Assembly: GCA_015680685.1 (NCBI GenBank)
Contig: MNCI01027496.1
Location: forward strand, 1,081,432 to 1,126,376
Reading direction: 5' to 3'
DNA length: 44,945 nt
Source of the DNA: Gnetum montanum
Taxonomy: Eukaryota; Streptophyta; Gnetopsida; Gnetales; Gnetaceae
Notes under the pieces: generated by a model
Told to the model about the DNA's origin: nothing
Databases searched by the model: none
The model's input: the letters and a program-made list of their open reading frames with translations, nothing else
Made by a program: the position numbers and the translations under genes
Shown here: positions 20,082 to 30,823 of the stretch, piece after piece
How positions within the stretch are numbered: position 1 is the first letter of the stretch
How the letters are laid out: each line of letters opens with the position of its first letter

Positions 20082-21901
20082 TGATGAATTGTGAGTCATT
20101 AGGTTGCGATATCGAACCCCCGATACCGGATCCACGATATCAGGTACATAATATCGTAACCCAAATAATGATATTGGATACACGATATTGTGACTCCTGT
20201 GTGAGCTTATAAATACACATGTAGGTGCACGAGAGGAATCTGTTTTGAAATAAGTTTTAGATAGAAGTTTTTTTCAGTCTTAGTTAGTTCTTAGTTTTCA
20301 TTTCTAGTTCTTCTCAACCCTTTCCCCCAATGCATGCCCGCAGTGTGATGATTGTAATTGTACGACATCCTTTATTTGAGTGCGACGTACTTGGACACGC
20401 ACATGACTGGAAGTAAAGATCGAGATTACTTCATCATTGCAACATTCAATTAATTTAATTACTTAATTATTGTTGTCATTAAACACGAAATGAGTACGAC
20501 TTAATCACGAGCATCTACGTGTGACTACTTGGTATCCCAGCAGCGTACTCAGGCCATGCGCTTGGCAATCCCAATGGTAGTTGTGCACGAGGCTTTAGAT
20601 GTGTATGGATGATTAAGGGACGGATGCTCATCGCACTTAGGCTAGCTTAAATTCTCTCTCTCTATCTCCTATTAGCTTAGACACTCTCTCCCTTTCCTCT
20701 TAGCCTAATTAAAGTTATTTCCATTGCCTCTAGGAGTAGCATTACTTTAGGAACATATCATACATCTCACTCTAAACTGTTGATGCGTAAATTTGGACAT
20801 GCGAACACCTATGAAAACTTGTTTTAGGAGACTATCGCCTAGGGCGCCTCCCGTATGGGTATAGAAACCCAGGAATAGTCTCAGCTGGAAAGGGCTATGG
20901 GACAAAACAATAATAATAATATTTTTAAGCAAAATATTAAAAACTTAAATTTGATTTTAGAAAAGTTCTATTATATCTTGAAAAACATAGTAAAATAATT
21001 AAAAATCAAAATTAAATATTTGTGCAATTTTTTGAGTACAATAATCAATACGAAACAAAATAGAAATTAAATTAAAGTTTATCTCGGGCTTTGCATTTTT
21101 GGTTTTACTCAGGATCTCGTGCTCCTGCTGATTGGGAGAGGAGAGACCTCCGTTGTCTACCACCCCATCCGCTACAACAGCCTCGCAGACCGCAGTTTTA
21201 TTTGCGTGAGAGACTTGCGGCTCTTGAACAAAAAAAATGCTCGCTGTTTGAATAGAAAATCCTCTGGTGGTGAACAGAAAATCCTCTCTGTTGAATAGAA
21301 AATCCTCTCCGGTGGTGAACTGAAAATCCCTTGATCATCGTCCGAGAATAGGCGTAGGTGCTAGTTGCCGACTCCCCCTCTCCCTCCTCTAAACTCTGGC
21401 TTCCTCCCTCTTTATAGCGGCCCTGTGGGAGAAAACCCTAACCCTAAACCGCCAACTGCCTTTGCCATGTATTATTTTTGCTTTTTTCTCATATTGCTGC
21501 TGAAAAAAAACAAAAAAAAAACAAAAGAGGATCATTGTCATGGGTCATGAGTCATGTTTGAATGGATGCTTGTTCAACTATTTTTAAAAATCTGTTGTTT
21601 ATGGGCCAACGAAGCCCACCAGCACATGGACAATGGCCATATGCAAGCTCATGGCACTCTATTTTTAAATTTTTTATTTATTTATTTTTATTATTCTTTT
21701 TTTGATTTTTTTAAAATACAAAACTTGTTCAAACAAGGCCCTATGCCTAGCATGGGTGATGTTGGCCTCAACAACAACGAATTGCGATCAACGAGTAATT
21801 ATCTAGATACCACAACTAGCTTGTCTGCAGAGTTTGACCGGATCGTGCGTGAAACACTTGTATTCGTATAGTTGAGTGTAGGGGTACCTCACCACTCATC
21901 A
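20082..21901 (+). mobile_element. Solo LTR of the A/B/C family, carrying a 1-kb insertion
   Basis: It starts TGATGAATTGTGAG and ends CTCATCA. Both ends are bordered by GAAAG (20077-20081 and 21902-21906), and the flanking minisatellite rejoins across it. The TATA box is at 20208-20215 and the AATAAA-type region is near 20416. No internal element sequence is present, so it formed by recombination between two LTRs. The U3 GATATC block is at about 20106-20190. It is interrupted at 20779-21773. Confidence 0.88.
20779..21773. other. Unidentified ~1 kb insertion inside the solo LTR
   Basis: LTR similarity stops after 20778 and resumes at 21774. About 40-45 LTR bases are missing at the junction, so this was not a simple insertion. 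The segment holds AT-rich runs, a GC-richer pyrimidine stretch (21370-21420) and AAACCCTAACCCTAAACC at about 21433-21450. That stretch resembles the 5' leader of a plant gene with a telo-box. The ends GTTG...CAAC are too short to call inverted repeats. I do not recognise the element. Confidence 0.6.
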
Positions 21902-22080
21902 GAAAGCTTAAGAGCCAGGGGCATCAATCAAATAGAGAGTCGGCTCCCCAGCATGTGGTGCATGATGTGGACGGCGACAAAATACACTCCCCCTCTCCCC
22001 AATCACCCTAGACTTGATGGCCTCTCGGCCAAAATTAAACAAAGAAATATAAATCACACACCCTCAAAACCCATACAAGT
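21902..22080. repeat. Right part of the 114-bp minisatellite, then unique sequence
   Basis: 'ggcatcaatcaaatagagagtcggctcccc' continues the minisatellite unit interrupted by the solo LTR. From about 21975 the sequence is unique and leads into the gene. Confidence 0.7.
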
Positions 22081-22574
22081 GTTGACGTTGTTGAGGCATT
22101 GAAAGTTTGAGCAAACACCTTCTGGTAAGCAACCAACCGGGGTAAAAACGTGAGTCCAATTTGGCAATTTCCAGCGGTGGGGACGCAGTTTTCAAGTAAA
22201 ATTTTGTTATCTTTTCTTTTTCGGGTTTTCCCCATGTGAAATTATGTCATAGGTTGAGGACGGCACGTATTCCAGAAGTCTTGGTAAGAATGGTTGATTT
22301 CTGGGCCCAGCCAAAGGGGTTGTCGTCTGTGTGCGAGAGCCAGGCAACTTCCAATTCTTAAGTTGCATGGCGTAAAGACCTGCAATTGTTTGAGAGGCAG
22401 TCAAGCACAGCTTTTGGCCAAGACTTTCTTGGCCGAGTTCTGCTAACCCACAAAATTTTAGCCTCTGTTTTGCTAACCGACAAAAAATTTTCTTCCCCCC
22501 AAAAAACCCACAAAGAGTTCAATACCTTATTTGGCTTTCGGGTTGTTGCAGGCTGCCTCAGGACGTAAATTCAG
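22081..22574 (+). other. Probable promoter and 5' untranslated exon of the SEC14-like gene
   Basis: This stretch is more GC-balanced than its surroundings. It ends in AATTCAG followed by GTACGT, a good plant 5' splice site at 22574/22575. The matching acceptor is ATTTCACAG at 23691-23699, 12 bases before the start ATG. The transcription start is not obvious, and I see no convincing TATA box. The boundaries are inferred. Confidence 0.45.
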
Positions 22575-23699
22575 GTACGTTTGTGCCTTTCAAAATTTTT
22601 TTAATATCTTTGTTCTGGGTTGTTATTTTGTTGCTTTGATTTTTACCTGAAAGCTGGAAATCTTTATTAGGTCCGGGAAACCACAATGGATGTTTTTGGA
22701 CTACACATTTTCTAAGAAACTTGGAAACAATTGATTTTTATCAAGTTAAACGCAGAGATCTAAGTTGTACGTGGGTTTATTTGGTATATTTTAGTTTTTC
22801 GGGGTTCGGAATTATGTGATCTCAATACAAAGAGGAAATTGGCTTCTTGGTTTCAGTTGATTAACATAAATAATTTGTTTTTTCTCTTCTGAGGTGTTTT
22901 GCTATTTTTCCCTTGGTTGGAGGAGTTTCGTTGCATTTTGCATTCCTGTTCCAAACAGTGTGATTTTTACCATATATTGTTTTAACATACATTGGCATTT
23001 GTGATTTATTAGTAGTGCCCTCTTTCTGGGCTCTTAATCGAGATTGAACCGTACAGGTTTTTGAGGATCTGACAGGTACTAATCTGTTAGTATCTATTGC
23101 ATTTCACTGAGGCATGGTTTTAATATTTTTTTCAGTTTTCATACCTACAGTTTACATCAAGCAATTATGACTTTAAACTGTTTTGGGATCTGACATTTGC
23201 CATCCTACGGATAACTATGTACAGTTTGCTGCGTAGTTCTGCAACTGGGGGTTTCTTTGTTAGTTAACTGTTTTTACTTATTCAACCCTTGCATTTACGA
23301 TTCTATGGGTTGCAGAATAAGAGATTTTCTAGGTTTTTTAAATTCACTCTTTATTACTTGGGTGTTAATTGAATCTAAATTTTGGGTAATTTTAGGAGTT
23401 TTTGGTTGGTAACGCCCGAGTTTGACCTGTTTCTGTAGTCCCTGAAGAGATTATTACTTCCACTTTCAGAACTACAATTATGGCATGGAATATCTGAACA
23501 TTGCGATAAAAAAGATAAAAAAACTGACATTCGGCTTTTGGAATAAAAATTATTTTGTTTTCTTTTACAAATATCTAATAGACTGTTTGCCAGTAACCTT
23601 GGTCGCGTTATATCTACCGTGTATACATTAAAAAATAGTCAACGGCTTGGCATTTAATTAGTTCTGAACAGCTTTGTTTCTGACAAAATTATTTCACAG
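22575..23699 (+). other. Candidate 5' UTR intron of the SEC14-like gene
   Basis: It is T-rich throughout, as plant introns are, with GTACGT at the left and a TTTCACAG acceptor at the right. Long first introns in the 5' UTR are common in plant genes. Confidence 0.5.
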
Positions 23700-23711
23700 G
23701 GACTATTCATA

Positions 23712-25749
23712 ATGTTCAGGAGATGGTATGGTGAGAAAAGTCATTGTCAAGATGATAATGATATGCAAAAGAAGGTACTTGAAATTTTTTTTCTTTATAT
23801 CATATATTCTAATTTAATTGGATTACCATTATGAATTTTGGGCACTGACTTATTTCTTTTCTTTCCTAAATAGATAGATGAACTCAGGACTACAATTGGG
23901 CCCCAATCTGGTCGGAACTTGTTATTTTGTTCTGATTCATGCTTAAGGCGATATCTAGAAGCCCGGAATTGGAATCTCCACAAAGCTAAGAAAATGTTGG
24001 AGGACACCCTAAAATGGAGGACAGTATATAGGCCAGAGGAGATCCGCTGGGTAACAATACTTTGTTTAGTGTTATGGTTTGGCCTGAGAAATTTACTTTC
24101 AGCATGGATTCTTGCTCAATTTAGTAATATTCATTACTAAGTAATTTTCACCTGTGGGTTGATTAAATACATTGCTGTTATGCTCGGACTTGTGACTTGC
24201 ACCCCAAAAGATTATAACTTGAAACAAAACTGATAGTTGTCTCTGTCCAATAGAGATGAATAGAGTATCCCAGCAGATTTAATGGAAATTATTTGAGTTT
24301 CAGTTTCAAATATATGTAACCAGTGATTAAAATGCTGATCACAGACATTATTTAGGTAGTTCATGGAATACCCGCTGACATTGACATTGGGTAAATTGGT
24401 ACATTGGTCGTTATCAGTATGTCTCGTTGTTGGAAGAGTTGAATTTTGGCTTGAACATTAGGGCTTTATTCTCTAGAATAACTATGGATATACAAAGTAA
24501 AACAAACAACAATTTCTTTGTACTAACAGTTGCATTAGAAAGGAACTTAGAAATAGTGGTAATGCTAAGTATTTCAATTTCACATCATGTTATTTTGGTT
24601 AATGTAAGTCCAATGTAGGATAATGGGAACCGAGTATAGAGCAACCTAAATGTAGATTGAGGTATTTAACACCAGACTTATGTCCATGTAGCAAGCCCTC
24701 CCATCTTGCATGCTAATTTATATATGATATGAGATGATATTTACCAATTCAAATATTTTTTGGGGCCTTAGAAATGGTCTCTCTTCTTATTAAGCAACAA
24801 ATTCTAGGCTGACCCTTGATTTTGCTTGGTAACATCATTATTCTGATGAACTTCTATCTGACCTCTTTGTAAGAGCTTTTTTTTTTCTTTGAAACATTTC
24901 AGGAAGAAGTTTCTGTTGAAGGTGAAACAGGGAAAATGTACAGGGCCAATTATTTTGATAAATCGGGGAGAACTGTTCTGGTTTTATGTCCTGGAAGACA
25001 GGTTTATTTAATTTATTTCTAAATACTCTTTGGCTTAATATTTATGATTATGCATTTCATTTTGGTATTAACAGTTAATGATTTTCTATACGTTTTCATC
25101 CTCATTATAACAGAATACAACGTCACACGATAATCAGTTACGTCATTTGGTTTATCTTCTTGAAAATGCAATTACAAACTTGCCACCCAGCCAAGAACAA
25201 ATGATATGGTTGATAGATTTTCATGGTTGGTCATTGTCAAATGCTGTTCCCATTAAAACAGCTCGTGAAACCGCACACATTCTTCAAAATCATTATCCTG
25301 AAAGGCTAGCTATTGCTGTTCTTTATAATCCTCCCAAAATTTTTGAGACATTTTGGAAGGTCAGATTTCTCTTCGGCTTTAATACTCAGTTTTTTAATGC
25401 TTATTTCATTTCTATAGTTTTGACCAAGTAATCTTATTTTCGTTTATACTTGCAGATTGTGAAATACTTCCTTGATCCAAAAACATTTCAGAAAGTCAAA
25501 TTTGTTTACCCCAAGCATGATGACAGTAAAAAATTAATGGAAGACTATTTTGATTTCGAGATACTTCAGACATCGTTTGGTGGGAAAAATGATTCTGAAT
25601 ATGATCATGCTGAGTACTCAAAGTTAATGCTTCATGACGATGTGAAGACTGCCGAATTTTGGGCAAAAGCTGATAAGTTCACTGATATTGGGGCAACAGT
25701 AAAAGATAATGATATCAAAGAGGATGAGGATGTTCCTGTAAAAGGCTAG
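23712..25749 (+). CDS. SEC14-like CRAL-TRIO lipid-transfer protein, five coding exons
   Basis: Exons are 23712-23774, 23874-24050, 24903-25001, 25114-25359 and 25456-25749. All four introns are GT-AG and phase 0, giving 292 residues. Residues 22-80 form the CRAL-TRIO N-terminal helical part ([20 protein letters not shown], then LKWR). Residues 81-265 form the lipid-binding CRAL-TRIO fold ([56 protein letters not shown]). The C-terminus is acidic. The family binds phosphatidylinositol or other lipids and moves them between membranes. This short form has no GOLD or nodulin domain. The ATG follows an acceptor site, and no in-frame alternative is seen upstream in that exon. It is the only gene here with uninterrupted reading frame, and its exons look intact. 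Confidence 0.92.
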
Positions 25750-27534
25750 TCAGCATTTGTTCTCGTGTTTGACATAGGCTCTAAAACAGTGACAATGCCA
25801 TGATACAATATTTATGGCACAAGCAAATTACATGAACTTTTATTAACCTGCGTTATTATTAATCAAATTGAAGAGTAAATGACTTACCAGCATATTGTCG
25901 AATTGGTCCATGTGAATAGTCCAATATATAAATATATTTACAGTGATTCAGAATGATAGTGGAAAGTGTCTTGAAAACGAAGGAAGAAGCAGCGGCAATA
26001 GGTGTAATAGTTGAGTTACACGCTCGTTGTCTTAACTAGACCGATAATACTTATATATTAATATGTCTTACTTTTTGCACTGGTTCACAATAACAGCAAG
26101 TGTTTTTTTTCTCTATTTTTCTTTTTTTAATTTAGCATATTATATAAATGTGCGCATGAATAAGAAATAAGAAATTGTTAGGTATTTTCACACAGAAAAT
26201 TGAAGCATTACCCAGGAAAATGAAGCTAGTAACCAAAGTTCTATAGCAGCTCAATGATGTTAGTAGTTTTTAGAGTCTTGAGTGTTAGCTGTTAGCTATT
26301 AGCAACTTAGCCAAAGAGGCTTGAGGGTTAGTTGATGGTGATTCTTGATCAGAAAACTTTTGTATTCCAGTTGGATAATGAAACATATTAGAGCTCACAA
26401 TGACAAAGAACTTTGATGTAGAGCAAGTTGTAGCAAAATCCAGTAATAATTCAAATCCGCTAAAAGGTAAGCAATGTTATGATGCTACGCGTCTGGATTT
26501 GCCTTAAACTCAAGAATTTAATGTTCTTTCTAATTTAGTATACTAGTTGAATGTAAGGCATTGTTAACTCAAGAATTCGATATCCTTTCTAATGTTGTAA
26601 AAGTTTAATCCATTGTGCTGGTAATTGTGCTAAATGATATTTAGCAAATTCATGGTAAAAAATATAAAGATATTAGATTCAAAAAGGTAAATTTAATATA
26701 AAGAAGGAAACATCATTGCTGACAAAATGATAATGGAAAAAATCCTAGTCACATCATAAAACAAGTTTACTTTGTAAGTGAATATAAGAAATCAAAAACT
26801 CCTAGGGTTGTTCCTACTCTTAATAGTTGTATCTAACTACCTCTCACTCTCCAAATTCTTTTTGGCCTAAGAGGATTTTTTTATCCAAAATACAAAAAGA
26901 GGGAATGCCCCAAAAACCTTTTTGGGATTGATTTAGTCAAACTACTTGAAGAATTCATGATACATATGTTATAAATTATAATAAAAATTAGTTGTAATCT
27001 ACATTTAGTACTTACAAAGTAAGGATTTAAAATAGTTCATGAATAATTTGATATTCATGCTAGAAAATCTTGGAGATGTAAGAGTTCAAGTAAATAAATA
27101 CAACTTACAAAACTTAAACTTGTAGAGCTGACCAACCTTTAAAACTTCAACATAATCTTTTTTCCCTAATTAATGTACTTCAATGATATTGCTATTCTTA
27201 ATGGATCTCTTCTTTCCTTCTATGCTATTTTATAGATATGAATATTGTTATTATAACTATAACTATTTTCTGATTGTTAAAATCCATCTTCTAATTTGTA
27301 ACTCTTTAACCACTACTCCTAGTTCTGGGATAATATATAAATTAACAAGGACCAATTACTCTACAAGTTAATCATTGTAATGTTCATTTTAGAGGTTATT
27401 AGAAGAAAAATGATTATTATCAAACACTTCCTAAAGTATTATAAAATTCAATTTATGTGTATGCTTCATGAATAATTATTTAGTTGAAATTTTTTTTAAC
27501 TTGCAGGTGGTAAGCACTAGCTTAGATATATATT
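25750..27534. other. 3' flank of the SEC14-like gene and AT-rich intergenic DNA
   Basis: The 3' UTR probably lies in the first 400 bases; AATAAG-type sequence occurs near 26157. The rest is AT-rich, with no ORF above about 60 codons that resembles a protein and no clear repeat. Confidence 0.5.
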
Positions 27535-28112
27535 TATTATATATATCTATAATTTGGCTAAGAGAATCTATTTCTTTTACAGAAATTAAGTCTTGTAATC
27601 AAATATTTGCACTTCTTGGATGAGGAACAAGATTTTATAAATCTAATCTTTTACAATTTTTAGACAAGAAACAAGATTTTTGACTCAAATCTTTTACAAT
27701 CTCTTCATGAGGAAGAAGGTTCATACATTCCACCATGGTATGTTTTTCCCTTTTTACCAATTTTTTTTCTTTTCTTAATGCTTCTTTGAAATTTGGCTAA
27801 GAAGAGAATGTACCATGGTGGAATGCATGAATTTTTTTCTTGTTCTCTCCTTTTGGCCAAATTTCTTCTTTTCCTTATGCTTCTTTGAAATTTGGCTGAG
27901 AAGAGAAAGTAGAATGGTGAAATGCATGAATCTTCTTCTTCATAAAAATATTATAAAAGATTTGAGTCAAAAATTTTGTCTCTCATCCAAAGATCATAAA
28001 AGATTAGGCTTTTAAAATCTTGTTCATCATCTAGGAGAATATTAGACTATAAGACTTGATTTTTCATAAAGGGAAAAAGATCATTTTGGCCAAATTATAG
28101 ATATAATATCCA
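27535..28112. mobile_element. Foldback (long inverted repeat) element
   Basis: The left arm, from about 27538 (TATATCTATAATTTGGC), is complementary to the right arm ending near 28108 (GCCAAATTATAGATATAAT). Matching continues inward: GAACAAGATTTTATAAATCTAATCTTTTA at 27620-27655 pairs with 27990-28030, and GACTCAAATCTTTTA with TAAAAGATTTGAGTC. The CCACCATGG motif marks the centre. The loop side contains a direct repeat (cttctttgaaatttggct at 27782 and 27880). It has no coding capacity and resembles a foldback/MITE-type element. Confidence 0.8.
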
Positions 28113-28295
28113 AGGGTGTAGCATAGTAGTTAAAATACTAACTTCTTGGAGGAGAGGTTTGTGTTCAATTCTTCCCTTTGCCTTGGGTTTGAAAGTAGTG
28201 AAGTAGCCTTGTGGTGGGATACTTTTGTTTACTTGATCACATCTACCCTACTGTGGTGAAGGGCTTGTATTACAAGTCTCTATGTTTGTTTACTC
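28113..28295 (+). repeat. SINE-like repeat of a second tRNA-derived type
   Basis: 'ggtgtagcatagtagttaaaatac' is an A-box-like head, and 'gtgttcaattcttccc' is B-box-like about 35 bases on. An unrelated body ends near 'tactctaaat'. It is distinct from the copy that follows. Confidence 0.55.
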
Positions 28296-28301
28296 TAAAT
28301 A

Positions 28302-28460
28302 ATGAGGTGTTAGCTTAGTGGTAAGACTCTTGATTTGAAAGCTCCAAGTCATGGGTTCAGTTTTGGTAGGTAATACTAAGTTGTAAAGGTCTAATTGGAC
28401 CCTATATCTTAGGGTGTTCATATATTATAATTATTTTCAAGTTTCAACACCTCCTCTCCC
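28302..28460 (+). repeat. tRNA-derived SINE-like copy, well preserved
   Basis: The A-box-like TTAGCTTAGTGGTAAG is at 28310-28325, and B-box-like GGGTTCAGTTTTGG lies about 32 bases later. The full family tail follows to 'caagtttcaacacctcc'. It is the best single copy for building a consensus. Confidence 0.7.
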
Positions 28461-28490
28461 ACCAATAAATATATATATATATAAGGTAGT

Positions 28491-29366
28491 TGATGAACCA
28501 TCAATAATACATGCTATGTCGATGCATGCTAGTTGACATATCCCTATCGATGCATGCTAGGATGCATTAATGTAGGTACGTTGATATTGATGCAATCATT
28601 GCCTATATAAATGCACACATCCTTCGCATTTATGACACCTTTTTAGTCTTAGCGTTAGCCAAATTCTGGCAGTTTTCTTCTGTAAAAGTTAAAATATTTT
28701 CCCTTTGGGTGCTTGCAGTGTGGATTTATGAGATTGTACAACATTTTATTCAAGTGCACATGTACCTAGATACATTTGCATGGATGGCAATAAAATTGAG
28801 ATTTCCTATATCCATTGCAACACTTAGACTAGTTTAATTCTACTTTTTAGCACTTTACTTACATGTAATTTACATTCATGTTCTTAAGTAATTAATATTA
28901 TTATTCATAAGCACGTGAGTATGAATACTTCAAGCATAACATATTAATGCTTAGTAATTCCAGCATTGGATACTAGGTGCGGCTAGTAGTATACACTTGG
29001 TAATCTAACAACGTTAATATAGATTCAAGATGTGTACAACAAGTAGGAATAGATACTCCACGTTAGGATAGTTAGTTAATGAAGTAGTTAATTAGTTAAT
29101 TAATTCAAATATTAAATCTTCATTTAGTCATCTAGCAAATAGGAGAAAAATAAAAATAAAAATGAACATCTTATGCCTCAACCACACTTAACCATACATG
29201 TAGTTCAACATACATGTGGATTGGGAAGACAATGACTTACAACTACATAATTCACTATTTAGGAATATCGACAACTGAGGTAAATAAGTCCATAGAATTC
29301 AATTGGGTCAAGTGTGAACACTTGTGATTCATATAGTTGTGTGTAGGAATTACCCATTGCTCATCA
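28491..29366 (+). repeat. 5' LTR of element D
   Basis: It runs from TGATGAACCATC to CTCATCA (876 bases), one base before the primer site. U3 has repeated (C)GATGCATGCTAG boxes (28525-28570) in place of the GATATC boxes of A/B/C. TATATAAA is at 28604-28611. The central and U5 parts are clearly homologous to the A/B/C LTRs. Confidence 0.87.
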
Positions 29367-29367
29367 T

Positions 29368-29386
29368 TGGTGCTGTTGCTGGGGAT
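29368..29386 (+). other. tRNA-Asp primer-binding site of element D
   Basis: TGGTGCTGTTGCTGGGGAT has three C-to-T differences from the complement of tRNA-Asp. The same primer type is used by A, B and C. Confidence 0.75.
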
Positions 29387-30010
29387 TTACTTTAGCTAAG
29401 TGTGCTAAATATTATTAAATAGTAAATTTATATAAAATTGCTGTAAGGAAAATATAACGAGTCATCTTTTGTACAAAATAATAATAATAAAATTATCTTA
29501 AGGCACTCTTTATACACGTTACTAATATGGCTTCTTTTTGCAAGAATGAATCTTTGCCACATGTCGATGATTCTAATAAATAGCAGGATAGGACTAAAAG
29601 GACTGACAATGAGAAACCTTAGTAGTTGAGGATAGTCTATGCCCATCTAGGTTCCTACTATCTAGATTTCACCATCATCCTTCATTAGGATGAGCAGTTA
29701 AATTGCAAGGATATGGAAGGCAACATTGTGTTACCTCCCGATTAGTCTGTTCCCACCATGCTCATGGCCCAACTCATGAGGTTGGGCATTGAATTAGTAA
29801 GGCCAGACTATGAGGCAACAGGCCATGCCTTCAGAGACTATTAGCCCATAGAAGTATAGCTCAAGAAGAATAAACATATGGAGGCACACTATGAAGCTTT
29901 CAAGGGAAAGAAGGTCCTGATACCATTATTTTTGTAATCACAAAAAGAAGGCCTTGATTTATTCTCAAGACTCTCTCAATATACAAATTCTCCTCCTTTT
30001 GTTGAGGATG

Positions 30011-30015
30011 ACATC
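30011..30015. repeat. Left target-site duplication of element B (ACATC)
   Basis: ACATC is repeated at 35711-35715, directly after the 3' LTR. Element D gag is continuous across the two flanks. Confidence 0.9.
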
Positions 30016-30682
30016 TCATGAGTCATGGTCTATTAGGTCATGTTATCGGACCCCTGTTATCGGAACCCTGATACAAGATACCAAGTTTGATAGGTCCCGA
30101 TATCGGATCCCTGTTATCGGAACCTTGATACAAGATACCAAGTCTTATAGGTCTCGATATCGGACCCCTGTTATTGCAGTCGCAATATCGTAGTCGCGAT
30201 ATCGCGGTTCCCATGTGAGCCTATAAATAAAAGGCGGTGCACTTGGTTTTGGCATTAGTTCTTAGTCCCTTAGCCAAACTCTTGTAGTTTTTCCTTCTTA
30301 GAGTTAGAATTATTTCTCAGTGCATGCCCACAGTGTGGTGATTGTAATTGTACGGCATCCTTATTCGAGTGTGACGTACTTGGACACATACATGACCTGC
30401 AATAAAGATCGAGATTACTTCANTTTCTCGCTCCTAGCTTAGTTCATATTATTTTCCATTATCTCCAGGAGTAGCATTAGTATAGGAACACATCATACAC
30501 CTCACTCTAGACTAAACCATACATGAAAAAGTTAACACTAGTCTAGATGGAAAGACAACGAACTGCGATCTAAGAATAACTTTCTAGATATGACAACTAG
30601 ACCGTCTGTGAAGTTTTACCAGATCATGCGTGAAACACTCGTATTCGTATGGTTGAGTGTAGAAGTACCTTGCCACTCATCA
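30016..30682 (+). repeat. 5' LTR of element B, shortened at a scaffold join
   Basis: The first bases are TC instead of TG. It matches the 3' LTR on both sides of the N at 30423, where about 275 bases are missing. Four or more 'ttatcgga(c/a)ccc' units and CGATATC palindromes fill U3 (30046-30205). TATAAATA is at 30222-30229. Confidence 0.9.
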
Positions 30683-30683
30683 T

Positions 30684-30703
30684 TGGCACCATTGTCGAGG
30701 ATG
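30684..30703 (+). other. tRNA-Asp primer-binding site of element B
   Basis: TGGCACCATTGTCGAGGATG lies one base after the LTR. It is a slightly decayed complement of the tRNA-Asp 3' end. Confidence 0.72.
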
Positions 30704-30823
30704 ATGCTAGTTATCTAGATTAGTTATATCATACAAGGTTGTTGTATAGGAATTAACGATATATCTTTTAGAAAGAAATAATTACAAAAAGTCACATACA
30801 AATTCACATACAATCTCACAACC

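Noticed and set aside
19626-20183. Open reading frame with three 38-residue repeats on minus
   Set aside because: It is explained by the 114-bp minisatellite, which keeps the frame by length alone. It has no start context or domain and runs into the solo LTR.
21433-21450. Telomere-like CCCTAA repeats
   Set aside because: There are only about two imperfect units. Such telo-boxes are common in plant gene leaders.
24427-24618. Extra exon in the third intron of the SEC14-like gene
   Set aside because: The CRAL-TRIO fold is continuous from the 24050 donor to the 24903 acceptor in phase 0. This ORF has no family similarity and would disrupt it.
27183-28015. ORFs of 62 and 66 residues near the foldback element
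   Set aside because: They are AT-rich with Phe/Leu/Tyr bias from T-runs, with no conserved motif, and one lies inside the foldback arm.
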